A stretch of 64,000 bases of DNA from Arthrobacter caoxuetaonis (GTDB taxonomy: Bacteria > Actinomycetota > Actinomycetes > Actinomycetales > Micrococcaceae), in the NCBI RefSeq assembly GCF_023921125.1, contig NZ_CP099466.1, positions 3,286,001-3,350,000 of the forward strand. The letters are read 5' to 3'. This document shows, in pieces, positions 41,055 through 49,922 of the stretch. Numbering within the stretch: position 1 is the first letter of the stretch; every line of letters starts with the position of its first letter. Position numbers and translations under genes: made by a program. The notes beneath the pieces are model-generated. The model was not told the DNA's origin and ran no database searches. It saw only the letters and a list, made by a program, of their open reading frames with translations.

Positions 41055-42259
41055 GCTCCCATGGCGATGAACTCAAGCGGCACGTGGTTCGTCCCCCACT
41101 CCGCCCACTTCGCCATGCCGGGGTCGCCGGTGAGGTCGAAGCGGCTGCGGGAGAGGGCCTCTTCCAGGGTGATGCGGAACATCATGCGGGCCAGCGGTGC
41201 GCCGGGGCAGGAGTGCGTTCCCCGGCCGAAGCTGATGTGCCGGCTGATGTTCTCCCGGTTCAGGCGGAACGAATCCGGGTCATCGAACACCCGCGGATCC
41301 CGGTTGGCGGCGGTGTAGACCAGCGCTATCGGATCATCGGCCAGGATCTGCTGCCCGCCCACCACTGTGTCCCGGCGGGCGGTACGCGCCATGCCGCGGT
41401 ACGGGTTGTAGAGGCGCAGGAACTCCTCCACCGCCGCCGGAATATCCTCCGGATGCTCCCGCAGGTGCTCCTGGAGTTCCGGATCCCGGCTGAGGTGCAC
41501 GAACATGTTGCCGATAAAAACGCTCGGCGCCACCATCCCCGTGACGATCAGCTGCCGGACGCAGCCCAGGACCATCGCATCCGGAAGCGGACCGCCGTCG
41601 TCCTCTGCCTCCAGCAGCGCCTGCGTGAGATCCTCCTCCGCGGAGAAAGATCCCGCTTTCCGCTCGTCGATGATTGCCTGCGCAATCTCATACAGCCGCT
41701 TGCTCAGGCCCTTGACCGTGTCATGGTCCAGCACCTGGATGGCGTCAACGTAGGTGCCGCTGACTGCCTTGATGTCCAGGCTGGTGTCCACCGAGAGGTT
41801 AAAGAACTCCGCGAACACGTGGGCGGGCAGCTTCTGGGCGTACGCCCTCGCCACGTCCACGGTCCCCTCGGCGATGAGCGGCTCCAGCAATTCGACGACG
41901 CACCGGCGCACCACAGGTTCCAGGGCGCGCATCTTCGGCGGCGTGAAGAAGTGGTTGATCACGCGCCGGTAGCTGGTGTGCTGCGGCGGGTCCAGGTGCA
42001 GCGGCGGCCGGACGCCGGTAAAGGCGAACTTCGGAATGGCGTTCTGCTTGTTCGTGGTGAACCTGTCGATGTCGGTGATGACCTCGGTCAGTTCCTCATA
42101 GCCGAGCATGGCCCAGAACCCGCCGAAGTCCTGGCTCCGGGCAACCGGGTTTTCGGCGCGCAGCCGCGCGAACCGGCGGTGGGCATCGTCGAAGCCCTCC
42201 GGCAGCTGCGCGTCGAAGTCGTGGGCGCTCCGGCGGGCGTCCTTGGTGTGGATCTGCAT
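41051..42259 (-). CDS. Cytochrome P450 (1 of 2) lacking the acid-alcohol pair
   Basis: A 402-residue P450 paralogous to its neighbour. Haem loop ISFGRGTHSCPG with Cys351, ExxR at 279-282 (EFLR), C-helix HLDPPQHTSYRR. The I-helix reads GMVAPS at 241-246, again without acid or Thr. The shared, unusual I-helix indicates that it is a lineage property and not an accident. The ATG follows the binding-lipoprotein stop by one base, so translation is coupled. The two P450s are similar but clearly diverged, consistent with two different steps or a heterodimer; both are inference. Chemistry may be peroxygenase-like or substrate-assisted. Confidence 0.9.
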   Translation of the reverse strand: MQIHTKDARRSAHDFDAQLPEGFDDAHRRFARLRAENPVARSQDFGGFWAMLGYEELTEVITDIDRFTTNKQNAIPKFAFTGVRPPLHLDPPQHTSYRRVINHFFTPPKMRALEPVVRRCVVELLEPLIAEGTVDVARAYAQKLPAHVFAEFFNLSVDTSLDIKAVSGTYVDAIQVLDHDTVKGLSKRLYEIAQAIIDERKAGSFSAEEDLTQALLEAEDDGGPLPDAMVLGCVRQLIVTGMVAPSVFIGNMFVHLSRDPELQEHLREHPEDIPAAVEEFLRLYNPYRGMARTARRDTVVGGQQILADDPIALVYTAANRDPRVFDDPDSFRLNRENISRHISFGRGTHSCPGAPLARMMFRITLEEALSRSRFDLTGDPGMAKWAEWGTNHVPLEFIAMGA

Positions 42260-42260
42260 A

Positions 42261-43292
42261 TCAGTTCATGCCCAGCAGGGTCTTGAGCTCGGCGGCGTCG
42301 GACATTTCGATGTCCCGGACCCGGGTGAAGCCGGCCATGCCCTCGGAATCGTACGGAGAGATCTGCGAGACGACTTCGTTGAACCGCTGGTTCCCGTCCT
42401 TGCTCATCAGGAACGCGGCCAGAAGTTTGGCGCCGGCCGGGTTCGGGGAGTTGTTGACCAAACCCAGACCAACTTCGGGACCGGTGGTGGGACTCGGGGA
42501 AGAGATTTCGACAGGCGCTCCGCTTCCCTGAAGGGACTTCACCACGGCCAGAACGCCGGGGTGGGCGATGGCAGACTCGCCGGCTGCCACGGCTTGGGTG
42601 CCCGGAACGGCGCCGCCGGAGAGCACCGGGGTGTTCGCGGCGATGTCTTCCAGGAACCCGTCCCCGTATTCGCTGCGCATCAGTGACCAGAAAGCGATGT
42701 TTGCCGGGGAGGAATCCACCTCGGCGATCTGGATCTTGCCCTTGTGCTCGGGCTTCGCATATTCCTCCCAGGAAGTGGGGGCGCTGGCCACCAAGTCGGT
42801 GTTGTACGCCATCTCGGTGGGGACCATGGAAATGATGGGGGTGTTCCCGTCATGGGTGTAGAGCTCGGCCGGGAATTCTTCGATTAGGGACCCGGGGATC
42901 TCCGCCTCGGAGAACGGAAGGAGCCATTCCTTCTCCAGGGCCTCGTCGTAGAACGGGGAATCGGTCAGCATGATCAGGTCTGCAGGGCTGCTGCCGCTGT
43001 CTGCTTCGCTGGAGAACCGCTGGGTGAGGTCGCTCGAGACCAGGCGCAGCGGTTCCACGGTGATGCCGTAGGCGGCCTTGAAGTCCGCTGCGAGCTGGCG
43101 CAGCGCGGACTCTTCAACCATGCCGTACAGGGTGACGGTGCCGGCGGCCTTGGCTTCGTCCACGAGGGCCTGGGTTTCTGCATCCAGGTTGGTGGCCTCG
43201 GAGACGTCGGTGTCTCCTCCGGCCGAGGAGCAGGCGCTGAGGGCCAGTGATGCGGCGGCGAACAGGGCCAGAACGGGAAGGTGCCTCTTCAT
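42261..43292 (-). CDS. Extracellular substrate-binding lipoprotein of an Fe3+/2-aminoethylphosphonate-type ABC importer
   Basis: A 343-residue lipoprotein. The signal peptide ends in the lipobox LSAC (Cys near 21). The mature protein resembles FbpA/type-1 binding proteins: VTLYGMVEESALRQLAADF, then DLIMLTDSPFYDEA, MVPTEMAYNTDLV and NNSPNPAGAKLLAAFLMS. This group binds ferric iron, thiamine, spermidine, phosphonates or other oxyanions, so the ligand is open. The ATG at 43292 follows AAAGGA. It is the third gene of the operon, between the permease and P450 1. Placement directly before two P450s suggests it captures their substrate. Confidence 0.85.
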   Translation of the reverse strand: MKRHLPVLALFAAASLALSACSSAGGDTDVSEATNLDAETQALVDEAKAAGTVTLYGMVEESALRQLAADFKAAYGITVEPLRLVSSDLTQRFSSEADSGSSPADLIMLTDSPFYDEALEKEWLLPFSEAEIPGSLIEEFPAELYTHDGNTPIISMVPTEMAYNTDLVASAPTSWEEYAKPEHKGKIQIAEVDSSPANIAFWSLMRSEYGDGFLEDIAANTPVLSGGAVPGTQAVAAGESAIAHPGVLAVVKSLQGSGAPVEISSPSPTTGPEVGLGLVNNSPNPAGAKLLAAFLMSKDGNQRFNEVVSQISPYDSEGMAGFTRVRDIEMSDAAELKTLLGMN

Positions 43293-43321
43293 TGGGGTTT
43301 CCTTTCGGGGGTGGGACGGAT

Positions 43322-45109
43322 TTACCTGCGGCTTCGGGCGACGCCCATGCGCTTGGAGAGCCAGAGCACGGCGACGAGGATTACGGCGGTGACGATCACG
43401 AGGGTTGAGGCGAGCGCGGCGAGCAGGGCATAGGACCCGCCGTTGAAGACTTCCAGGATCCGGAACCCGACCACCACGTTGTTGGTGCCGGAGAGGATCG
43501 CGGAGGCGGTGAGGTCGCCGATGATGCGGACGAAGAGCAGCGCGAAGCCGCCCACGAGGCCCGGGAGCATCAGCGGCAGGAACACCCGGCGGAAGGTCTT
43601 CCACTTGCGGGCGCCGGAGACCTCGGAGGCCTCCCCCAGTTCCTTGCCCACGGTGGCGACGGCGGCGTCCGCCGCGATCGAGGCCTGCGGCAGGTACAGG
43701 GCGAGGTAGCCGATCAGCAGGATCAGCCAGGTGCCGCCGAGGCTGAACGGCGGGCGCGCCAGCAGCAGCAGGATGCCCACCGCGATGACCATGTTGGAGA
43801 TGGAGGCCGGCAGCTTGATCGCGGCGTCCAGTCCGAGCGTCATGCGGCTGCGGTGCTGCGCGATATAGAGAGAGACCATGGCCGCGACCGTGATGCCGAT
43901 GACGCCGCCCACCAGGCCCAGTGTCATGGAGTTGGCGAACGCTTCCCGGGTCTTGGGGTCATCCACCAGCGCGGTCCGGAACGCGTCCAGGCTGAGGGAA
44001 TCCCACTGGATGTTCGCCGTCCAGTACCCGTTAAGGGACACGATGAACAGGGCAAACATGGGCAGCACGGTGGAGACGCCAACGTAGAGCAGCACGGCGC
44101 CGCGGACCACCGGGCGCCAGATGCCCAGCTTGGTCACGGTGTGGTGCGTGCCCTTGCCGCCGATGCTGCTGAAGCGGGAGTTCCTCAGGATGCGGTACTG
44201 CACGTAGTAGGACAGGCCGACGAAGAGGACCACGATTGCTGAAAGCCCGATCGCCAGGTCCTCGTCCGGCGGATAGGTGAAGGTGAGGAGCTTGACGATC
44301 CGGACCGGGATCATGTCAATGCCGGCGGGGGTGCCGATGATCTGGGCAATCGAGAACATGCCGAACCCGAACCATGTGCACAGCAGGAATCCGGCGCCGA
44401 TGGCAGGTGCCAGAGCCGGCAGGGTGACGCGGCGCAGGGTGGTCAGGGCGCTGGCTCCGCTGATCCGCGACGCCTCCTCGAGGCTCGAGTCGAGGCTCTG
44501 CATGGCGGCGGAGACGTTCATGTAGACGTACGGCACGGCGTAGAAGGTGTAGACGAGGATCAGCCCGTACCAGGAGTTGATGTCGAAGGGCCCTGATTCG
44601 AGCTGGATCCCTATCAGCCCCAGCAGGTCCCGCAGCCAGGAGTTAAGCAGTCCGGCCTGCGGGGAGAGCAGCATGGTCCATCCCACCGCTCCCGCGATCG
44701 GGGGCAGGAGGAAGGGCAGGTACGGAAACACCTCGTTGAGGATGCCGAACTTGGCGTCCGTGCGGGTATTGGCCCAGGCCAGGAGGAACCCGATAACGAC
44801 GGCCAGCAGTGAGCTGGCCATGACAACCACAACCGTGTCGATGATCAGCTTGCCCAGGTCCTCGATGGCGAGGGTGCGCTGGATGGCTTCGAGGGTGAAG
44901 CGGCCGTCCTTGTAGAACATGTTGATAACCACCCGCACCAGCGGTAAGCAGACGAGCACCACCAGGACACCGGCCAGAACCAGGGAGACCGTGTCGAAGC
45001 TGTTCATCGCGCGCAGCCGGGCGGCCAAGGTACGGCGGGTCCGCGGCAGGGCCGGGCTGGGCTCCGCCGCTGGGGACCGGTCGTCTTTGACCGTGGTTTC
45101 GATGCTCAT
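43322..45109 (-). CDS. Fused ABC permease (FbpB/ThiP type, two BPD domains)
   Basis: A 595-residue membrane protein with about 12 helices in two homologous halves. Each half ends with an EAA loop for the ATPase: EEASRISGASALTTLRRV in the first half and GEASEVSGARKWKTFRRV in the second. This two-in-one organisation is typical of iron(III), thiamine and 2-aminoethylphosphonate importers. ATG 45109 overlaps the ATPase stop by one base (TGATG). It forms the channel for the lipoprotein encoded next. Confidence 0.9.
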   Translation of the reverse strand: MSIETTVKDDRSPAAEPSPALPRTRRTLAARLRAMNSFDTVSLVLAGVLVVLVCLPLVRVVINMFYKDGRFTLEAIQRTLAIEDLGKLIIDTVVVVMASSLLAVVIGFLLAWANTRTDAKFGILNEVFPYLPFLLPPIAGAVGWTMLLSPQAGLLNSWLRDLLGLIGIQLESGPFDINSWYGLILVYTFYAVPYVYMNVSAAMQSLDSSLEEASRISGASALTTLRRVTLPALAPAIGAGFLLCTWFGFGMFSIAQIIGTPAGIDMIPVRIVKLLTFTYPPDEDLAIGLSAIVVLFVGLSYYVQYRILRNSRFSSIGGKGTHHTVTKLGIWRPVVRGAVLLYVGVSTVLPMFALFIVSLNGYWTANIQWDSLSLDAFRTALVDDPKTREAFANSMTLGLVGGVIGITVAAMVSLYIAQHRSRMTLGLDAAIKLPASISNMVIAVGILLLLARPPFSLGGTWLILLIGYLALYLPQASIAADAAVATVGKELGEASEVSGARKWKTFRRVFLPLMLPGLVGGFALLFVRIIGDLTASAILSGTNNVVVGFRILEVFNGGSYALLAALASTLVIVTAVILVAVLWLSKRMGVARSRR

Positions 45110-46290
45110 CAGGCCCGCTCTTCCTGTGGCTCCTGCTGCTCCGAGCCTTCACGGGGGAAGACCATCACGTCCTGTTCCCGCAGCCCAACCCAGACCTCGT
45201 CTCCGTCCCGGAAGTCGGTGGAACGGCCGCTGACCCAGATACGCAGTCGGGTCTCACCGGCCTGGACAAGGAATTCGGTGTGGGTGCCCATAAACAGCAC
45301 TGCCACGACGCGGCCCGGCAGTGCAGCGGCCATATCCGGCCGCTCGGCGAAGAGCTTCCCGTGTTCGGGCCGGAACAGCAGGGATACCCGTTCCCCGGCC
45401 GCGGCGGACGTACGGACCAGCCCGAGGGAGGTGCTGTAGCCGCCTTCAGTCCGCGTTCCTTCCAGCTCATTGGTGTTGCCGATGAACTTCGCCACGTACT
45501 CGGTGGCAGGCCGGGCATACACCTCATCCGGCGTGCCGAACTGCTGTACCTGCCCCTTGTCCAGGACGGCGATTCGCGTGGCCAGTTCCATGGCTTCGGC
45601 CTGGTCATGGGTCACGAACAGGGCGGTGAACCCGAACCTGCGCTGCATGGACAGCAGTTCCACGCGCAATGTCTCGCGTACCTTGGCGTCCACGTTGGAC
45701 AGGGGTTCGTCAAAGAGGACGACGTCGGAATTGTTGACCAGCGCACGGGCCAGGGCGACGCGCTGCTGCTGGCCACCGCTGAGCTGGCTGGGGTACTGGC
45801 CGCCGAGGTCCCCGATCCCGACGGCGGTGAGTGCCTCCGCCACGCGCTGGTTCATGGTGGAGCGGTCGCGCCGCGCTCCGCGCTGGTTCTCCAGCGGGTA
45901 GCGGACATTCCGCGCGGCGGTCATATGCGGCCAGAGCGCGTAGGACTGGAACACCATGCTCAGCTCGCGCCGGTCCGCACCCACGTTGGTGCCGGTGGCG
46001 CCGTCGAACACTGTTGTCCCGCCCACGGTGATCCGCCCGGAATCAGGGGTCTCCAGGCCGGCAACCGACCGCAGCAGCGTGGTCTTTCCACATCCGCTGG
46101 GCCCGAGCAGGACCACGAACTCACCCTTTTCGATGCTCAGGTCAGCGCCGTCGATGGCCGGCACCGTCGAACCGTCCTGTCGGCGAAAGTGCTTGGTCAG
46201 GCCGCGGATTTCAACGGCCCTCTGCACCTCGGACTGCTCCGCGGCGGCAGACTGGCGGGCTGGACTCGAAGGCGCTGATGTAATCTTCAT
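45109..46290 (-). CDS. ABC transporter ATP-binding protein (FbpC/PotA type)
   Basis: A 393-residue ATPase. Walker A is GPSGCGKTT, Q-loop is VFQSYALWPHMT, signature is LSGGQQQRVALA, Walker B is VVLFDEPLSNVD and switch His is in VTHDQAEAM. The C-terminal 110 residues form a TOBE-like regulatory domain. It is the first gene of the six-gene operon. The ATG at 46290 has no ribosome site and lies at the predicted transcription start, so the mRNA is probably leaderless. The divergent PaaX-type gene starts 71 bp away. Confidence 0.9.
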   Translation of the reverse strand: MKITSAPSSPARQSAAAEQSEVQRAVEIRGLTKHFRRQDGSTVPAIDGADLSIEKGEFVVLLGPSGCGKTTLLRSVAGLETPDSGRITVGGTTVFDGATGTNVGADRRELSMVFQSYALWPHMTAARNVRYPLENQRGARRDRSTMNQRVAEALTAVGIGDLGGQYPSQLSGGQQQRVALARALVNNSDVVLFDEPLSNVDAKVRETLRVELLSMQRRFGFTALFVTHDQAEAMELATRIAVLDKGQVQQFGTPDEVYARPATEYVAKFIGNTNELEGTRTEGGYSTSLGLVRTSAAAGERVSLLFRPEHGKLFAERPDMAAALPGRVVAVLFMGTHTEFLVQAGETRLRIWVSGRSTDFRDGDEVWVGLREQDVMVFPREGSEQQEPQEERA

Positions 46291-46299
46291 CACATGCGC

Positions 46300-46329
46300 A
46301 ATGTATGGCACATTTCGTGCGTTCGTCAA
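46300..46329 (-). promoter_or_regulatory. Predicted promoter of the P450-ABC operon
   Basis: On the minus strand TTGACG (46329-46324) is followed after 18 nt by TACATT (46305-46300), which fits the actinobacterial TAnnnT -10. Transcription would start within a few bases of the ATG at 46290, in keeping with the absence of a ribosome site. Confidence 0.5.
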
Positions 46330-46331
46330 CG

Positions 46332-46353
46332 GTTCGCGATAAGTGATGCGAAC
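46332..46353. promoter_or_regulatory. Candidate PaaX-type operator
   Basis: GTTCGC (46332-46337) and GCGAAC (46348-46353) form a perfect inverted repeat with a 10-nt spacer. It lies between the divergent ATPase and PaaX-type genes, just upstream of the predicted -35 of the former and 8 bp before the start of the latter. Confidence 0.5.
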
Positions 46354-46361
46354 ATGGCACT

Positions 46362-47261
46362 ATGAGCGCTGTGTGGAGCAATCTGGAAGACCTGCGATCC
46401 GTCGTGGCTGAAGGCCCCCGTGGACGCCGGGTACTGGTCACGCTCATGGCTGAGTACTGGCTGGAAGAGGGAGCCATGGTTCCTTCGGGTGCCCTCGTGG
46501 ACCTGATGGCAGGCATGGATGTCAGCCCGTCGGGCACGCGGACACTGCTCAGCCGGCTCTCGCGGGAAGGCCGCCTAACCACCGTCAAGGATGGACGGCG
46601 GACTTTCTATGCCCTGTCGGACAAGGCTCGGCGCCGGCTCACTGAAGGGTTCACCGTGATCCGGGTCTTCGGCACCGACCACGGTCCTGCCGATCCCGAC
46701 TGGACCACCCTGCTCTTCTCCATCCCGGAGGACCAGCGGGCCGTACGGCAGCAGCTGCGCAAGGGCCTGTCATGGATGTGGTTCGCTCCGCTGTACGACG
46801 GCGCGTGGATCACTCCCCGGGACCACGGACAGCAGGCGATAGCCCTCTGCCAAAAGCTCGGAGTGGTATCGGCGTCCCTGATTCGCGGCCGCGTCTCTTC
46901 TGCGGGGACCGGCTTCGGCAACCCGGTTGATGCCTGGGACCTGGACCTGGCCCGTGAGTTGTACACGTCCTTCACCTCGATTCTCCAGGATCCGCTGGAC
47001 CGGATGCGCAAGGGCCAGCTTTCCCCGGCTGAGTCGATGCGGGCCCGGACAGAAGTAGTCAACGTCTTCCGCGGCTTCCCGCGCTTTGATCCGGACCTGC
47101 CCCTGGGATTACTGGCGGACGACTGGCCGCGGCGTGCCGCCCGCGAGGCGTTTGCAGAGTTGTACGACGGCGTGACCGAGGACGCGATCGATTACGTCCG
47201 GTCCGTCGTCGAGCAGCATTCCCCCGCCCACGTGCAGGACGTTTCGATTCGCCGGCTGTAG
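46362..47261 (+). CDS. PaaX family transcriptional regulator
   Basis: A 299-residue repressor. The N-terminal winged helix (about residues 20-90, SPSGTRTLLSRLSREGRLTTV) is followed by the PaaX central domain, with WTTLLFSIPEDQRAVRQQLRK and LGVVSASLIRGRV, and the C-terminal domain ending LYDGVTEDAIDYV. PaaX itself represses phenylacetate degradation and responds to phenylacetyl-CoA; no paa genes are visible here. Divergent orientation and a shared 71-bp promoter region make the P450-ABC operon its likely target. The effector may be a CoA thioester, by analogy only. Confidence 0.85.
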   Translation: MSAVWSNLEDLRSVVAEGPRGRRVLVTLMAEYWLEEGAMVPSGALVDLMAGMDVSPSGTRTLLSRLSREGRLTTVKDGRRTFYALSDKARRRLTEGFTVIRVFGTDHGPADPDWTTLLFSIPEDQRAVRQQLRKGLSWMWFAPLYDGAWITPRDHGQQAIALCQKLGVVSASLIRGRVSSAGTGFGNPVDAWDLDLARELYTSFTSILQDPLDRMRKGQLSPAESMRARTEVVNVFRGFPRFDPDLPLGLLADDWPRRAAREAFAELYDGVTEDAIDYVRSVVEQHSPAHVQDVSIRRL

Positions 47262-47442
47262 CCGAACGGGCCTCACTCCGCTTGGCGGACCGCCCAGTTC
47301 TCCCAGTCATCGTGGCTCGTGTTACCAAAGTGACCCCACCAGCGAACTTCTGTAACGGCGACTGGGAAACTGCATGCTTCCTCGGCCTCGTTCCACACCC
47401 ACGCAAGGCGAAATCCGACGGGTCAACCGTATGCTTCCGGCC

Positions 47443-47832
47443 ATGACAGTATCGATTTCCCACACGACCTTCGACAGCCTCGACGCCTATGCCCAGTCGA
47501 AATTCTGGGCCCACGTGCTCGACTTCCACGATGACCCCGCTGATCCCAACCAGCCCGGTGACGACGAATGCATGATCTCCTCCCCCGACGGCACCCAGCG
47601 GCTGCTCTTCATCACCGTTCCGGACAGCAAACAGGTCAAGAACCGCGTGCATCTGGACCTTGAGCCGTCGGAGGTAGGCGGCCGGGACCTGGAACTCGAA
47701 CGCCTGCTGGCCATTGGCGCCACACAGGTGGATGACCAGCGGCGTCCGGACGGAACGGGCTGGGTGGTCCTGGCCGACCCGGAAGGCAACGAGTTCTGCA
47801 TCCTGCGCAGCGAAACGGAGCGGACAGCCTGA
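47443..47832 (+). CDS. VOC (glyoxalase/bleomycin-resistance-like) protein
   Basis: A 129-residue protein with paired beta-alpha-beta-beta-beta units. It opens ISHTTFDSLDAYAQSKFWAHVL and has KNRVHLDLEP, then the closing WVVLADPEGNEFCIL typical of the glyoxalase_6 type. The His of VHLDL and Glu of GNEFC are the usual metal-site positions. The ATG at 47443 was chosen over one at 47431; ribosome sites are weak for both. It is monocistronic, convergent with the SDR. The substrate is unknown. Confidence 0.82.
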   Translation: MTVSISHTTFDSLDAYAQSKFWAHVLDFHDDPADPNQPGDDECMISSPDGTQRLLFITVPDSKQVKNRVHLDLEPSEVGGRDLELERLLAIGATQVDDQRRPDGTGWVVLADPEGNEFCILRSETERTA

Positions 47833-47843
47833 TACCAGCCAGG

Positions 47844-48605
47844 CTAGAACTGGATCCCGCGGGACAGACCGCCGTCCACCAGCACATTCGCACCGGTCAT
47901 CCGCGAGGCACGCGGGCTGGAGACGAAGACGACGACGTCGGCCACCTCCTGCGGCGTGCCCATCCGGCCTGTGGGGTTCAGGGCCAGGGACTCGGTGAAC
48001 ATCTCCGGAGCCCCCGTTTCGAGCCCCTGCCAGACGCCGCCGTCGAAATAGGTGTTGCCGGGCGAGACGGTATTGGCCCGGATCCCGGTGCCGGCCAGCT
48101 GGAACGCGAGCCCGGCCATGTAGCCGATCAGTGCCGACTTCGCTGTGCCGTAGGGTCCGGAGGCGAAGTCCACCTCACGGCCGGAGACACTGGAAATAGC
48201 CACAAGCGACGGCGATTCGCTGCGCTCCACGTGCGGGATTGCCGCCTGCATCAGAGCCACGGTGCCCATCACATCCACCCGCAGGCTGGCCTCCCAGGAT
48301 TCCGGAGAATCCGGGATCGCCAGCGCGCTGACGTTGCTGACCACCGCGTCCAGCCCTCCGAAACGGCCGGCAACGGCGTCGACCCAGGCGGCCACGGCGC
48401 CGCCGTCGCCCACATCCAGAACGGTGCCTTCAACCGTGGCCCCGGTGCCCGCGAGCGCCGTTTCGGTGGCAGCGACTTCGGCGGCGTCCCGGGCGCAGAA
48501 GGCAACGTTCGCCCCTTCCGCTGCGAACGCCTCCACGATCGCCCGCCCGATCCCCCGGGTTCCGCCGGTGACCAGCGCCGTCTTGCCGCTCAACTGCAGA
48601 TCCAT
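47844..48605 (-). CDS. Short-chain dehydrogenase/reductase (SDR)
   Basis: A 253-residue classical SDR. Cofactor motif TGGTRGIG, Arg in CARD suggesting NADP, VVSNVSA in place of the usual NNAG, catalytic Ser in ISSVSG and Tyr-Lys in YGTAK. The replacement of the NAG motif by NVS is uncommon but seen in 3-oxoacyl-ACP-reductase-like SDRs. It lies 15 bp downstream of, and in the same direction as, an acetamidase/formamidase gene, so the two are co-transcribed. AGGAG precedes the ATG. The substrate is unknown. Confidence 0.87.
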   Translation of the reverse strand: MDLQLSGKTALVTGGTRGIGRAIVEAFAAEGANVAFCARDAAEVAATETALAGTGATVEGTVLDVGDGGAVAAWVDAVAGRFGGLDAVVSNVSALAIPDSPESWEASLRVDVMGTVALMQAAIPHVERSESPSLVAISSVSGREVDFASGPYGTAKSALIGYMAGLAFQLAGTGIRANTVSPGNTYFDGGVWQGLETGAPEMFTESLALNPTGRMGTPQEVADVVVFVSSPRASRMTGANVLVDGGLSRGIQF

Positions 48606-48620
48606 GACTGCTCCTAGTGT

Positions 48621-49622
48621 TTAGAGAAGTTCTGCGCTGCGCCGGCGCAGGTCGGCGTGCAGGCCGTCGTAGGCGGCGGCCTTCGGGAACAGGGATTTCC
48701 GGGCCTTGACCACCACGGAGTAGTTCGCGTCCACGGCGTTGGCGATCGGCGCCTGCGCGGTCTGGGTGAGCAGCTGGTAGGCGTCCATCTGGTGCAGGCC
48801 GAAGAGCTCGCCGAACCAGCGCACCATCTCCACCTGCCCGATCCGCCAGGAATCCTCCATCGGGCGGGAAGACCCCACGGCCATCCACTCACCGTCGCTC
48901 TCCAGCCGCGGCCAGGCCGGGGCGCCGCCCTTGATCAGCTCCACCAGGATGGTGGAGTGCATGGCACCTTCGACGGCGGTGCCGCAGGCTTCGCCTTCGC
49001 CCTGCCGGTAGTGGCCGTCTCCTATAGAGAACAGCGCTCCGGACTGGTTCACGCCGAGGTACACCGTGGTGCCGGCCTTGACCTCCGGGGCGTCCATGTT
49101 CCCGCCGAACCGTTCGGGCACCAGCGAGGAGCGGACCTCGCCGCCGGGAGGGGCCACCCCAACGGTACCGAGCATGGGTTCCAGCGGCAGCGCGACCTCA
49201 AAGTCCCCGAACCTCGCCTGAAAACCAACGGTGGAACGGGTGGAGTCGACGTGGTAAATCCAGGTGGTGTCCGGGAGCGGGTCCTGCAGGAACGCGGTGC
49301 GGTCGGTGCTGGTGAGCCCGCCGAAGAACGGAATCGTGGCGGAGGCGCCGTAGCTGCGGGCCGGGGTCAGTTCGACGATGTGCAGCGCGAGGGTGTCCCC
49401 GGGTTCGGCGCCCTCCACATAGAACGGTCCGGTCTGCGGGTTCACGAAGTTGAGGTCGACCTTCTCGCTGGACAGGTCCTCCACAGAGGTCAGGGCGTTG
49501 TTGAACGCATCTTCCGACCAGAGCTTCAGGGCCGTGCCCGGCTTGATCCGCATCACCGGCTCCGCGCCGCCGAAGGTGTAAACCAGCTGGTCCGGGCGGG
49601 GGCGGTATTCGACGATCTCCAT
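48621..49622 (-). CDS. Acetamidase/formamidase family protein
   Basis: A 333-residue amidase of the FmdA/AmdA family, releasing ammonia from short amides. Family motifs are clear: VYVEGAEPGDTLALHIVEL-like FYVEGAEPGDTLAL, PPGGEVRSSLVPERFGGNMD, LFSIGDGHYRQGEGE and GAMHSTILVELI. The start was set at the ATG at 49622, since the long frame upstream shows no family sequence. With an SDR 15 bp downstream it may serve nitrogen scavenging or a specific amide catabolism. The substrate is not predictable. Confidence 0.88.
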   Translation of the reverse strand: MEIVEYRPRPDQLVYTFGGAEPVMRIKPGTALKLWSEDAFNNALTSVEDLSSEKVDLNFVNPQTGPFYVEGAEPGDTLALHIVELTPARSYGASATIPFFGGLTSTDRTAFLQDPLPDTTWIYHVDSTRSTVGFQARFGDFEVALPLEPMLGTVGVAPPGGEVRSSLVPERFGGNMDAPEVKAGTTVYLGVNQSGALFSIGDGHYRQGEGEACGTAVEGAMHSTILVELIKGGAPAWPRLESDGEWMAVGSSRPMEDSWRIGQVEMVRWFGELFGLHQMDAYQLLTQTAQAPIANAVDANYSVVVKARKSLFPKAAAYDGLHADLRRRSAELL

Positions 49623-49922
49623 GCGCCGGGAGCCTAGCCGAGGTTTTAGCTTCTGGATACAGCGGGGCAGAACACGGCAGCCGCGCATCCGACGGCAGTA
49701 AAAGTTGTGCTGGCTGTGACTTCTGGGGCCAGAGTTGATGATTCGCACCTCCAGCGCTCTTTTCGCACCAAAAGCATTGACATGCTTAGGCACCCTCCGC
49801 AAATGTGGGCACCACCTCGTGCGCGGTAAGAGGTGAACGTGAGGCCAGAACGGGATGCCAAGTCGCCGGGAAAGCTCCCGGCCAAGCCAGCTGTCATCGT
49901 CGACAGCGCGGAAGGACAGCAC
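49623..49922. other. Divergent intergenic region, possible promoter for the CUT1 operon
   Basis: The 300-bp gap lies between the amidase and the sugar-binding lipoprotein. TTGACA occurs at 49777-49782 on the plus strand, with only a weak -10 candidate near 49801. No gene, hairpin or repeat is convincing here. Confidence 0.3.
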
